Shown: in pieces, positions 44,445 through 55,488 of the stretch
Numbering within the stretch: the stretch's first letter is position 1
How the letters are laid out: each line of letters opens with the position of its first letter
Origin: Macrocybe gigantea
Taxonomy: Eukaryota; Basidiomycota; Agaricomycetes; Agaricales; Callistosporiaceae
Direction: 5' to 3'
Assembly (NCBI GenBank): GCA_011319805.1
Contig: SJRY01000308.1
Location: 87,501-151,500, forward strand
DNA: 64,000 nt
The notes under the pieces: model-generated
Told to the model about the DNA's origin: nothing
The model's input: only the letters and a program-made list of their open reading frames with translations
Database searches by the model: none
Position numbers and translations under genes: made by a program

Positions 44445-46136
44445 GATGCATCGGCCTCCGCATTATGCTGCGGGGAGGCATTAGGATAATTGTTACCTGA
44501 TCGTTTGTGATCACGTACCAGCTTATAGTGTTTCTTGATCCAATCTGGATCAAAGCGATTTTTCCAGAAGGGACACTTCTGGTCGTCGGTGGAGTGGTCT
44601 CGGCTGCAGCTGAGATACTTAGGAGGATGAGGGCAGGGCTGGCCTGCAGGCATGGCCTTACGAGGAGGGTTGGCCTTGGGTTGTGCCTTACAGCAGGATG
44701 CCAGAGTGCAGTGATGTTCTTTTCTGTGGGATTCTCCACAGAGCAGACAGCGAAGGGACTGCTGGTTGCACTTAAGAGCTGAGTGCCCCCAGCACCAACA
44801 GCGTTTGCAGAGAGGAACTCCCGGCGAAGAGAGAGCGGCCTTGAATCGGCAGCGCCAGTTCCTGACCATGACAGTGCAATTGTCCAGAGCTTTAACGTTC
44901 TGGCCAGTTGACGTGTCTTTGATATTGAACCAGACGGTTGCAGTATTGGAATTTTTAGAGTTGCGCATAACACGCGGAACTCCAACGAGAGTGATGAGAT
45001 CCGAGAACGAAGAATCTCGGAGAATCTTATAAGCTTGTCGAGCAGTGATAATACTGCCATCAGCATTGAAGTAGGGCATGTCAAGCAGTTTCAAATAGGA
45101 AACGCTCATCGGAATAGCAAGTTCGACAGTAGAACCTGCCAGAGCACAGCGGAGAGCAGCCTCGCACAAAATGCTGAGGTCCTTCGGAGAAGCCACCCTC
45201 GTCATCAAACAGAAGAATGAGGAGGCGGAGTGATCCTGGATGGATTTGCAGTGAATCCAGGACTTACCAGTGGTCAACGCCCTATTAAGGGCATTAAGGA
45301 GAGCTCCAGTGGCAACGGAATCATTGTCACCTGGGAAAGAGTAACTGACCCGGACATTACGCTGGGACAGTCCATGAGAGGTGGACTTCGCCATCTTCTT
45401 GGGTGGTCCCGATGACTCCCCAGTTGCTTCCTTTTGCAAGGCGACAATCTTCTCAGCAGGGAGGTGTGGAAATGTTTTTGCCAGGGCTACAATAGCCTCG
45501 GCGGGAGTATTGGCCAGTTGGGCCAAGGCTTGCACATAAGAGCGCTTGCCGGAAGATGGGTGAGTAGCCCTATTGACCCGGGGGGGTGGTCCACGTCCAG
45601 GGGTCCGGGAACGAGATCATGCACGAGGGGGTGGAGGAGGGTGGTTCGGGTTCTGAGCCAGTCTCGGAGGGGGAGCGCCCTGAGTCGAATGAGAGTCCTC
45701 TGGTTGCACGGTACCAGAAGGAGAGTGGTGAGTGGCAGGGTCAGCGAAACGGGTCGACTTCCCGCGCGAGGGAAGGTGCGCATTTACAATACTCTGCAAG
45801 TGCGCACCGAGTTGATGCTGAGGTCCCTCCAATGTAGGGACAGAGAACATGTTGACATCGCCAGCAGTGGCGACCAGGGCCGCAATACCCTCAGCGATGG
45901 CAAACTGGTAGCCTGCCGGAATGGAGACAGAGGCTTTGCCGACCTTGAGGATCCAATCCTTGAGGGCAGCGAGGGACTCGGTAGCGGCCTTCGCTTCACC
46001 ATGAAGGGACCGATGCCCTTCTGGAAAGATCGCTATCCTGATAGAATTGTCATTGTAAGCTGCCTCAGTGGACAGCATCGACGGAGAGGGGGGCACAGTG
46101 GGTTCAGCAGACCCACCAGTGTTGGAAGGGCCAGCG
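44441..46136 (-). pseudogene. LINE ORF1, most complete copy (minus)
   Basis: Two overlapping frames. 46096-45617 is the N-terminal part (SMLSTEAAYNDNSI, ASVSIPAGYQFAIAEGIAAL, NMFSVPTLEGP, proline-rich). 45535-44441 is 364 residues with ANTPAEAIVALAKTFPHLPAE, basic PPKKMAKSTSH, VRVSYSFPGDNDSVATGALL, an RRM-like central part (VELAIPMSVSYLKLLDMPYF, SDLITLVGVPRVMRNS) and three Cys/His knuckles (CKRCWCWGHSALKC, CLLCGESHRKEHHC, CLSCSRDHST). Predicted to bind LINE RNA. The N-terminus is cut at 46136 by a tRNA-bearing element. Confidence 0.9.
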
Positions 46137-46363
46137 TGTTAGATTGTGTGTATTCAGGCACATTGTTGTCTCCACCAATATCAAAGATACCGAAGAACCT
46201 AGACCAAATAGTGTCTTGGGGTGAAGGTATATAGGATTAGGTGGTTGTAAATACAACTTCTAAGTTGATCCATCAGGCCTGATAGCTCAGTGGTAGAGCT
46301 ACTGGTATATGTCCAGGAGGTCCTGGGTTCAATCCCCAGTCAGGACATCTTTTCTGTTTAACA
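46137..46363 (+). mobile_element. 227-bp TG..CA element with embedded tRNA-like sequence, copy 1
   Basis: tgttagattgtg...ctgtttaaca, with LTR-type inverted ends TGTTA/TAACA. A TATA-like gtatatagg lies near 46228 and a tRNA-like sequence at 46276-46347. It is nearly identical to 57837-58063. The flanks here differ (cagcg / cttgc) and come from two different parts of LINE ORF1, so this copy marks a recombination or deletion. Confidence 0.85.
46276..46347 (+). tRNA. tRNA-like sequence, not a working tRNA
   Basis: A box TAGCTCAGTGG and B box GGTTCAATCCC are good. T arm CTGGG/CCCAG is perfect. The acceptor stem GGCCTGA/TCAGGAC has one mismatch. The anticodon stem CTGG/CCAG closes a loop tatatgt that lacks U33 at the expected place. 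Best read as a Pol III promoter captured in an LTR-like element. Confidence 0.6.
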
Positions 46364-46631
46364 CTTGCTTTGCAACAGGACGCGAGTGTGTGATAGTGCT
46401 CCTTTCTGTGCAGTTCCCTGCACATTGGGCATTGGAGGGATTGTTGGTTGCACTTCAGAGTGGAGTGCCCTGCCCCAGTGCCAGCATCATTTGCAGAGAG
46501 GAACTCCTGGTGACAACAGGGCAGCTCGGCTACTGATTCCAAACCATGACTGTCCAATTGTCCAGAGCCTTGATGTTCTGGCCAGTTAAAGTGTCTTCGA
46601 TATTGAACCAGACGGTTGCAGTATCAGAATG
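46364..46631 (-). pseudogene. LINE ORF1 fragment, zinc-knuckle region (minus)
   Basis: Minus strand covers GQNVK-type through the knuckle block (GTGAGHSTLKC, CPMCRELHRKEHYH). It continues, across a deletion, the LINE cut at 46136. Confidence 0.82.
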
Positions 46632-46668
46632 AGTGGTGATGGTTGCAACACAGGGTATCCCATCTCCA
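46632..46668 (-). pseudogene. Copia RNase H scrap, left of a LINE insertion
   Basis: 37 bp equal to the complement of copia sequence at 58222-58258 (gagatgggataccctg...). It continues on the other side of the LINE at 47087. Confidence 0.75.
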
Positions 46669-47086
46669 GTTTATTCCGGATCCAGGTGGCAGATAACTAC
46701 TGTCTGCAGCAGTCAACAGTCCGGGGCAACCTGGATAGTCATATGCAATTTGGCAAGTGATGAAAGGGCATGCCAAGCATTATGCAAGCTCCAAGCTTCA
46801 CAACCACTTCCATTATGGGCCCTTTTGGACCCTTTACATGGAATTGACCATAGCCAGCCCCTAGGGGCTGGGGGATGGAGTGCGAGTGGGTGAGTTAGCA
46901 TGAGCTCAGACCTCATAGGGACGAGCACAGGCAGGCACAGCAGAGCATTGTTGCTCTCTATACACATTCCTTCAGTCTGTTCCTCATCAGACTCATCATA
47001 TTTATCATAGATACCATTGTGTATGTGCAAGCAGACTGCCACTCAGCACTGCTACATAAATTGATGAATTAAAAAAAAAAAAAAAA
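46669..47086 (+). mobile_element. 5'-truncated LINE 3' end with poly(A)
   Basis: About 400 bp: last ORF2 codons (tattccggatccaggtggcag), 3' UTR (gggcccttttggaccctttac, gaattgacca) and poly(A) to 47086. Inserted into a minus-strand copia RNase H. No clear target duplication; two bases of copia appear lost. Confidence 0.88.
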
Positions 47087-48007
47087 GCATAATGTTATTT
47101 ATGCATCCATAAGATCTCCTTTTCAGCTTCTACTGCAGCAATATACTCCATATCAGTAGTAGAAAGTGTGATAAAAGGCTGCAGTTTGGATGACCATCCA
47201 ATAGTTCCACCACCAAGAATTATTACATATCCACCAGTAGAGCATCCAGAGTCTGGGCAATCACTATGTAAAGCATCACAGAATGATGTAAACATTTCTG
47301 GACCAAGATCTCCAGAGTATGTCAACTTGAGGTCCAAAGTCCCTTTGTAGTATCTCAGCAAATGCTTGACTGCATTCCAATGCTGTGGACCAGGATTCGA
47401 GTTGAAGCATCCCAGACATGATACAGCAGCTGCTATGTCTGGTCTAGTCATGGTGGCTAAGTACTGGAGTGATCCAACAGCACTGAGGTAGGGGATATTC
47501 TTCATAAAGTCTGCTTCCTCTGGAGTCTGAGGTGCCATTGCCTTGGAAAGGTTAAGACCTGCTATCATAGGTGTCTTAACAGGCTTGCAATCTGCCATCC
47601 CATAGTGCTCCAGTGTATTTAAGATGTACTGCTTCTGGGAAAGTGCAATGGTCCACTTCTGCCTATCCCTAATAATCTCCACACCCAATAAGAAAGTGCT
47701 TGGTCCCAAGTCTCTGATTTTGAAGTGCCTAGACAGCTCTGCAACCACTTTGTCAATGGCAGCAGTGTTCTTTGAAGCCAGTGTGATATCATCAATGTAA
47801 ATGGGAACAATGACCTTTACCTCCCCCTTGACATAGAGGTAGATAGAGTGGTCAGATTTGAGTTGTTTGAATCCCATAGACAATAAAATGAAGTGTAGCT
47901 TCTTGTTCCACTGTCTGGCAGACTGTTTAAGACCATAAAGTGATTTGTAGAGTTTGCAGACTTGGTTTGGACCACCTTGGTGAAACCCCTCTGGTTGAAC
48001 CATATAA
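47087..48007 (-). pseudogene. Ty1/copia reverse transcriptase and RNase H (minus)
   Basis: A 323-residue open frame. YMVQPEGFHQGGPNQVCKLY, LKQSARQWNKKL, VPIYIDDITLASKN (catalytic YIDD), VVAELSRHFKIRDLGPSTFLL, TRPDIAAAVSCLGCFNSNP, then RNase H DCPDSGCSTGGYVIIL and TTDMEYIAAVEAEKEILWM. The RT N-terminus is missing. It abuts a copia LTR in opposite orientation at 48009. Confidence 0.92.
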
Positions 48008-48008
48008 C

Positions 48009-48423
48009 TGTTAGAAATGCCCCTCCTGTCCGGACTTGTGCATAGGACAGGACCCAGGCCATGCACCTAGCTATGCATACAGCCTATGGCTGTGTGTGCA
48101 GCAATGTGCAGCCTGTGGCTGCATCCACAGCAATGCACAGCACAAGCTGTGCATGCAGTAATGTGCAGTAAGTGGCTGTGTCTGCAGCAGTGCACAGCCT
48201 ATAGCTGTGCCCACAGCAATGCACAGCCATAGGGTGCGGACACAGCCTTCTACATATATATATAACACATATATATAGGTATCATAAAGTGCCTTGAAGT
48301 CCCCAGTGTTCTCACTCAGGACTTCTAGGCAAGTACTTGTACATAACTCAATTACTAGTGTTCTCACTCAGGACTTCTAGGTTCTAAGGCTCGTCCAGAG
48401 TGTTCCTATGCCTAGTTTTAACA
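48009..48423 (+). mobile_element. 5' LTR of a copia element
   Basis: 415 bp, tgttagaaatgcc...atgcctagttttaaca, with the palindrome-rich first half and a TA-repeat expansion near 48255. It is followed by a primer-binding site, leader and gag start, so it is a true 5' LTR. Confidence 0.93.
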
Positions 48424-48438
48424 GGTTATGGGCCCTGG
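48424..48438 (+). promoter_or_regulatory. Primer-binding site of copia: half-tRNA type
   Basis: ggttatgggccctgg directly after the LTR. Its complement matches the anticodon stem-loop of eukaryotic initiator tRNA-Met (...gggcccataacc), as in Drosophila copia, where a 5' tRNA half is the primer. It is not a tRNA 3' end complement (no TGG start). Confidence 0.7.
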
Positions 48439-48889
48439 CCTCTAACAGCCTTATCAGACATACACCAAGAGTCCGGATTTCCTTCCATCTTTCCCCTTCC
48501 TTGACTGTACTAGCCTGGAGTTCACTGTCCTTATAGGGTGTGTGTCTAAGTTTAGTAGATAGGAGCACCAACTGTTGGGACTGGTCTTCATTTGAAGCAG
48601 TCTTTACTCCACTAGTAGAAAACCAGGTAGTCATTCCTGTGATTCTGGGGTTAGGCCTTTGTGCTGACAACTGGATGCTCAGTAGATAGTCCTTTTACTT
48701 TACTTAAGTAGACCAAGGGCACTTTCAGTAGCTAGACCTTTCTTGACACACACTCTTCTGAGGCAAGGCCAGTAGCATAGTCTCTCTCTCTATTGTAGAA
48801 CCCTGCCCAAGCAAGAGGATTGTGGTTGTATTCCCAACCTCCCATCATTCCATTCTATTCCATCTCCTTGCCTCTATCCCCTTGCCATC
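48439..48889 (+). other. Leader of the copia element
   Basis: About 450 bp between the primer site and the gag ATG at 48890. No gene seen. Confidence 0.6.
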
Positions 48890-49110
48890 ATGTCTTCCTC
48901 TACCTCCATGCCTTCATTCACCAAACTCAACTCCACCAACTATCCTACTTGGTCTGGAGAAATGGAGGCCTGGCTCAGAGCCTGTGGCCTTTGGAGGATT
49001 GTCTCTGGTTTAAATCCAAGACCAGTAGACTCCACTTCTGCTGAAGCATGGGACTTAAAGTTAGACAAAGCAGCTGGCCAGCTCTACCTTATGGTGGAGC
49101 AGGAACAGAG
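48890..49110 (+). pseudogene. Copia gag, N-terminus
   Basis: ATG 48890: MSSSTSMPSFTKLNSTNYPT, then WSGEMEAWLRACGLWRIV and AWDLKLDKAAGQLYLMVE. The pattern L-x-S-x-N-Y-x-x-W followed by ME.WL is the usual start of copia gag. After about 73 residues it runs into minus-strand LINE sequence at 49111; the rest of gag and the protease-integrase are missing. Confidence 0.85.
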
Positions 49111-49724
49111 GGTTGCGATTGGTCATGTGCATGCCAGGTAGAGGATGCGTTTCTGCTGAGGGGATAAGCCTTGAACAGAGTTGCCCAACATTTGAAAGGC
49201 TCTGGCCATAGTCAAGGCCTTCATAGCATAAAAGCGAATGTGTTCCTTAAAAGAAAGGCGTGTGTCCAGAAAGAAACCCAGATATTGCCAGACATCCTTG
49301 GGCCGAAGGGGGGTATTGCCCATAAATGGAGCAAATCCCAAGTCAATAGACGGATGGGGGTCCGCACTATTGTGTGAAAAGTGCTGTAGCTCAGTCTTAT
49401 TGTGTTCAAGCCGAAGTCGGTGAAGAGGTTATGCACAGACGCATAAGCTCTCTGCAGTTTCAGAACATTGCCCGCGGTGGATTTGGACTGAGCAATGATC
49501 AGTCCATCATCGACAAATGACATGATAACTGGCATGTCACCAGCTTTCTGATATAGTTTCAGCACTGGTGCTAAGTAAAGCGCTGACAGTACTGGAGAAA
49601 GTGCAGAGCTCTGACCAACTCTAATGTCAGCCTGAAACTCTGGGGAGATAGCACTGTGCCAGGCATAAGAAGTCTTGCGCCCAACGAGATATGATTCAAA
49701 GAACTTTGACACTTGTCGTGCAAA
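49111..49724 (-). pseudogene. LINE reverse transcriptase fragment fused to module W2 (minus)
   Basis: Minus frames give VSKFFESYLVGRKTSYAWHS, VGQSSALSPVLSALYLAPV, FVDDGLIIAQSKS and the thumb-like FKEHIRFYAMKALTMARAFQ. In the minus direction module W2 ends ctaaactt and this LINE begins at once, in the middle of RT. It is cut at 49111 at copia gag, so its poly(A) end is missing. Confidence 0.88.
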
Positions 49725-50663
49725 TGAAGTTTAGCCCCCCCTTGCAGGAGAGGCTGCTAGCCCAGGCCCAGTCCTATGATCGGACTGTTTAGCCCAGGAG
49801 CTTCACACTCCGGCTTCAACTTAAGCAGTTACCTGGTTGTATTAGTCCAGGGTCCACTGACAGAGGAGTTAGGTCTCTCGAGCCAAGGACTGGAGACTGT
49901 CCAGCCTTGCTATGGCCCAGCAGTGTCCGGGTGCTACTCTGTACCTGTCTTCCCATCCCTCAGCAGATGGTTCACTGATGCCCTTAGGTGCAGATCCCCA
50001 TCTGTCCATGGTCTCTGTCTTGCCACATGCCTCCCAGACTGGCATCCGATATCACAGCAAGGTCCATGGTCCTCCCATGACAGGTTCCCACAGGGGAAGC
50101 CCTTACTGAATGGGTCTGGATCTGCTTCTGCCTTTGGCGTACTGCACATGACTAACCATCTCGTGATCATTGCCAATGGCTCCCACTTAGACTGGGTACC
50201 CTGTTGGCTCAAACACCATCGGATGGTTATCAGGTCCTTCCCGGTATGGTCCCTTATCCTTTTGGCCCCTACCTTTTAAGATTGGGGATCATGTGTGGTC
50301 TGCCAGATTAAGGCATTGTCCAGCACTTACATCCCAAGGCCATCCACACCAAGGGAAACCCAGTCACGTGAGTTAGGGTCATGTGACACTTGACCGACAT
50401 AGTGGAGTAAGTCACATATGTGACATATAATCCAGCTTACATCATGTGCCAGCTGCTTAGCCATATGACCAAGTCACCTCCCTCATGGGAACAACTGTCA
50501 CAGGGTTGTGATACTTCCTGCCTGCGTCACGTGGAACCAGCTCCGGACACTTCCAGATGCAAACCTGAAGATGCCACCTCCAGGACTAGAACCTGCGGCT
50601 TCGTGGCTTGCCACAGCCACAGGACTACCTAACTCACATTTACCACTATGCCAACCTGTCCCC
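49725..50663 (-). mobile_element. tRNA-headed module W2 (minus), fused to a LINE
   Basis: 939 bp, the same length as W3. Minus sense: head ggggacaggttggcatagtgg, hairpin GTGGC-aa-GCCAC, B box GGTTCTAGTCC, a body with tcacatgac-type motifs, the conserved structure at 49964-50004, and end ggggggctaaactt. It lies with its head against LINE RNase H sequence at 50664. Confidence 0.82.
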
Positions 50664-53600
50664 TGTGTGCTTCGACTTGAATAGCCCACTTCCAAGAGGA
50701 GGGGACGTGCCAAAGTGTAATCTGGTGCAGCTTGGACTGGGCAAACCAAGCCTGCAATAGGGTGCACAGTGCAATAGAATGCGACTGCACAGAGTGAGGA
50801 TTACAATTGACGATGCGATTGATTGTATTCATCGAATCAAGGAAGCACACGATGGATGTAGCTCCATCCTGTGCGATAGCCTTCTGGATTGACATACGCA
50901 ATCCAATTAGCTCGGAATCATCACTTGTTGCTTTACCGACAGGCTGACGAGTTTCAAAAACAAGTGTATTGCCTCGGTAGACCCGGGATGAATACACTGA
51001 CTATCTACGTGTATCAGCTTTCATGGGCACGGAGCCATCACTATTTGTGTATACACAGTTGGGCTCAAGCTGGCACTCAGCGAGTGCCTGTTCGAGCAAT
51101 GCATGATAAGCCTTGACAGAATCTTCGACTTTGCCAAGAAGCTTATGGATCTCAAGGCGGCTGCTGAACTGGTCAACGAGCTGCCTGCCCAGATTATTCG
51201 CATCTGTGAAATAGTCCATGGATAAAAAGTTAGATGGTTTAAGGTCCACCAAGTCCTTGAGAGGGGACTTGAGCGCAGTATGCTGCCTATCTGAGAGGGA
51301 GGTCAGGTTCTTTGACCTCAAAGGATCACCCCCCACCACAGGTGGGGTAGTCAATGCTCTGAGGGCATGCCTTATGCTGCATCTGGCATAGCTGCTTCAA
51401 CAGTGCAACATTGCACATACCGTTGAAGTTCCATAACAAACAGCCATATGTCGCTATAGGATGTGCGCACGACAGGTAAAGAATGCGCTTCTGTTGAGGG
51501 GATAGCCCTCGCACAGAATTGCCCAACATCTGGAAAGCCTAGCAGTAGTCAGCACTTTCATTGCATAGAAACGGACATGCTCCTTGAAAGATAGACGCAT
51601 GTCCAAAAGAACCCAAGGTATCTCCACACATCTTTGGGTTGCAAGGGAGTGTTGCCCATGAATGGGGCAACCCCAAATCAATAGAAGGACGCGGGTCCTT
51701 ACTATTGCATGAGAAATGCTGCAGTTTGGTTTTGTTGTATTCGACAACAAGACTGAAGTCTGTGAAGAGGTTGTGCACAGATGCGTATGCCCTCTGAAGT
51801 TTTAGAACATTGTCCGGGATGGATTTGGACTGAGCGATAATCAACCCATCATCTACAAATGACATGATGGTCGGCATATTGTCAACCTTCTGGTATATTT
51901 TCAGTACTAGTGCCAAGTATAAGGCTGACAGTACCGGAGATAGAGCAGAGCCTTGGCCGACACCAACATTGGCATCAAACTCTGGTGAGATGGCACTATG
52001 CCAAGTGTATGAAGTTTTACGCCTGATGAGGTAGGACTCAAAGAACTTAGACACTTGATGTGCGAAGCCCCTGTGTTGAAGTATCCTCACCAACATCCGA
52101 TGATTGAGAGAGGGAAAATATTGAGCCACATCGAAAGCGATGACACTCATCTTGAGACCCTTTAGCCAGCCTTGCCAGATAATATGGGTTAAAAAGACAC
52201 CAGCATCCTCCATAGCGTTCTGCCGAATGCCACCGAACTGCTTCAGATCAAAGACAGCATATTTGGTCGCTTCGTATTGCATATGCCGTGCCAGCATTTT
52301 TTCGATGAGTTTGCCAAGGGTGTTCAAAAGCACAATCGGACGAAAGGCTTTTGGGGTGTCATATGCAGGTTTGCCAGGTTTCGGAATGATCATCGACAGG
52401 CTCTGCTTAAAGTAGGAGGGCCAATGGCCCAATTCCAAACATGCATTAGCAATGTTCAAGATGAAATCAGCCAGGTGAGGGAATTTCACCAGTTGCTTAA
52501 TGTGGCCCCAGGACAGATGATCTGGTCCTGGAGCAGAGGTATTGCTGCATGGCTCCAAGGACTCTTGGAGTTCTGCAGCAGAGAATGGGACCCAGTCCCA
52601 ACTTGGATGAGGCTCAAGCTCATCGAGCTTATCCAGATTAACTGGCCTGTCAGACGCAGCATTGTAGAATTTGTTGAGCGCATTCCAAAGCGACTCGATG
52701 GAGTTGCAAGGTTGCCTCTGAAAGGAGATGGCCTCATAGGCTGGAAGCGGCCTTTGCTTCGTCCACGCAGCTAGATCCCATGGACGTCATGACTTTTCAG
52801 CAACTTCCTTGATTCGCTGATCAAAGAAGGTGTGCTTGGCATCTTTAATAGCTCGGCGCCAGATGTGATGGTCCTCTTCAGACTGGGTCTGCCTGAAGGT
52901 GTCCAAAGTTTCAGAACAATGCTGATTCCACCAGCCTTTGCTCTGCTTCGATAGCTTGCACTCCTTAGAATGGAGATCCCAAGCACGGTCAACTGATTTG
53001 GAGAGAGTCTGGAGGATGCTCTCTAAATCCTCTGGTGACTCGATTGGCACTAGGTCCATACCGAGCAGCTCACCAGCAATGTCAGAGATAAACTCAGGCA
53101 CGTTGTCCTTTGAAAGAGTCCATCATGGATCAGAGAGGTCCAACAGTGGAATGTCTAAGGAGAGCGACAGCGGACAATGGTCTGAAGTCAATCTCAGGTT
53201 GTCACGAATGACTGGTGCCACCCCCACCACATCAATAGAGGTGAACATTAAATCAATAACTGAGGGCTGAAGCTCCGTGTTATGTGAAATGAAGGTCGGG
53301 CTATGATTAGATGGCTCCACCCAGTCAAGACCAAGATCGAGTGCTGCATTACACAACATCTCTCCTCGTGTACGCTGCGAAGTATGGACTCCATCCCAGA
53401 GTTCATAATGACAATTGAAGTCCCCTCCTAGATAGGATAGGTTGGGGAAGTCAGGTCTTTCCACACAGTCATGCAGTAAATGAATAGTGCTTCCGTCTAC
53501 ATCAGAGTAGGTGTTGGCGAGGAATAGAGGCTCCCCCAGGGTGGAGAAGCTGACAATCATCAGATCGTGACTGTCAATAAGATCGCGTTGAAGGGAGGGA

Positions 53601-54549
53601 TGCAACCGACATAAGTGGTTGTGAACGTATGTGAGCAGCGAACGATGCAAGTCCAGTCGGAATGACTGGGACCTCCGATTACTGGCTCGCCGTCAGTGCT
53701 ATGCACTGATGGGGCTTGTCTTAGCAGGTTCCAAGCGGGCTCTTGGAAGAACAAAATATCATAGTCCTCTCCAAGAGTGGAGAGGAGAACGTCCATATGT
53801 ACATATTTCCTATTTACATTTTGAGAGAAAATATGAAATAAAGAAATCAAAGAGCGTCTACCTGACCCAGGGACAACAGCCGGGGCTGATCCACTGGAGG
53901 TGTCACTCATGATGCGTCGGCCTCCACATTGCACTGCGGGGAGGCATTAGGATATTTGGAACTTGACTGTGCTTGATCACATACCAGCTGATAGTGTTGT
54001 TTGATCCACTCGGGATCAAAACGGTTCTTCCAGAAGGCACACTTCCAGTCATCAGTGGAGTAGTCTTTGCCACAGCTAAGACACTTCGGAGCATGCGGAC
54101 AGGGTTGACCTGCTAGGGTTGTCTCACGGGGAGGGTTGGCCTTGGGTTTTGCCTTGCAGCAAGACACGAGTATGCGATGATGCTCCTTTCTGTGGGACTC
54201 CCCACAGATCGGGCAGCGGAGGGATTGTTGGTTACACTTTAGAGCAGAATGTCCCCAACGCCAACAGAATTCGCAGAGAGGAACTCCCGGCGATGAGAGA
54301 GCAGCATGGAAGCAGCATCGCCAGTTCTGGACCATAACAGTGCAGTTGTCCAGAGCTTTAACATTCTGGCTAGTGGATGTGTCTTCGATATTGAACCAAA
54401 TGGTCGCAGTATCAGAATTCTTGGAGTTGCGCATGACGTGAGGAACTCCAACGAGGGTGATGAGGTCCGAGAATGATGAGTCTCGGAGAATCTCATATGC
54501 TTGCCGGGCAGTGATAACACTTCTGTCGGCGTTGAAGTATGGTACATCA
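50664..54549 (-). pseudogene. LINE ORF2 and ORF1 part (minus), long degraded copy
   Basis: Minus strand. RNase H (50664-51354: VYTNSDGSVPMKAD, ELIGLRMSIQKAI, FLDSMNTINRIV); a deletion near 51370; RT frame of 339 residues (52558-51539) with FDVAQYFPSLNHRMLV, GVGQGSALSPVLSALYLA and FVDDGLIIAQSKS; linker (KGWWNQHCSETLDTFRQT); endonuclease (53934-53123) with QNVNRKYVHMDVLL, LGGDFNCHYELWDG and LTSDHCPLSLSLD. ORF2 ATG (53910) overlaps the ORF1 stop (53907-53909). ORF1 with knuckles (CEFCWRWGHSALKC) runs up to 54549, where a composite insertion begins. Confidence 0.92.
54534..54549 (+). repeat. Target-site duplication of composite W3-LINE, left
   Basis: gaagtatggtacatca, repeated at 56421-56436 after the poly(A). 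Confidence 0.95.
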
Positions 54550-55488
54550 GGGGCTGGTTGGCATAGCGGTAAATGCAAGTCAGGTAGTCCTGTGGCTGTG
54601 GCAAGCCACGAAGCTGCGGGTTCTAGTCCTGGAGGTGGCATCTGCAGGATTGCATTTGGAAGTGTCTGGAGCTGGTTCCACATGACGTGGGCAGGAAGTA
54701 TCACAACCCTGTGACAGTTGTTCCCATGAGGGAGGTGACTTGGTCATATGACTAAGCAGCTGGCACATGATGTAAGCTGGGTTATGCATCACACATGTGA
54801 CTTACTCCACTATGTGAGTCAAGTATCACATGACCCTAACTCACGTGACTGGGTTTCCCTTGGCGTGGATGGCCTTGGGATGTAAGTGCTGGACAATGCC
54901 TTAATCTGGCAGACCACACATGATCCCCAATCTTAAAAGGTAGGGGCCAAAAGGATAAGGGACCATACCGGGAAGGACCTGATAACCATCCGATGGTGTT
55001 TGAGCCAACAGGGTACCCAGTCTAAGTGGGAGCCATTGGCAATGATCACGAGATGGTTAGTCATGTGCAGTATGCCAAAGGCAGAAGCAGATCCAGACCC
55101 ATTCAGTAAGGGCTTCCCCTGTGGGAACCTGTCATGGGAGGACCATGGACCTTGCTGTGATATCGGATGCCAGTCTGGGAGGCACGTGGCAAGACAGAGA
55201 CTGTGGACAGATGGGGATCTGCGTGCATGATGCATCTGTGAACCATCTGCTAAGGGATGGGAAGACAGGTACAGAGTAGCGCCCGGACACTGCTGGGCCA
55301 TAGCAAGGCTGGACAGTCTCCAGTCCTTGGCTCGAGAGACCTAACTCCTCTGTCAGTGGACCCTGGACTAATACAACCAGGTAACTGCTTAAGTTGAAGC
55401 CGGAGTGCGAAGCTCCTGGGCTAAACAGTCCGATCATAGGACTGGGCCTGGGCTAGCAGCCTCTCCCGCAAGGGGGGGGCTAAACTTT
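54550..55488 (+). mobile_element. tRNA-headed module W3, 5' half of a composite insertion
   Basis: 939 bp. Head ggggctggttggcatagcgg, long hairpin, B box GGTTCTAGTCC, a body with cacgtgac/catgtgac motifs, the structure at 55208-55249, and end ggggggggctaaactt. It starts exactly at the left target duplication and passes without a gap into LINE RNase H sequence (acgtccctttgaaatgg). Module and LINE together form one insertion. Confidence 0.88.

Noticed and set aside
46276..46347. A functional tRNA gene
   Set aside because: The anticodon loop lacks U33, the acceptor stem has a mismatch, and the sequence is embedded in a repeated TG..CA element present twice.
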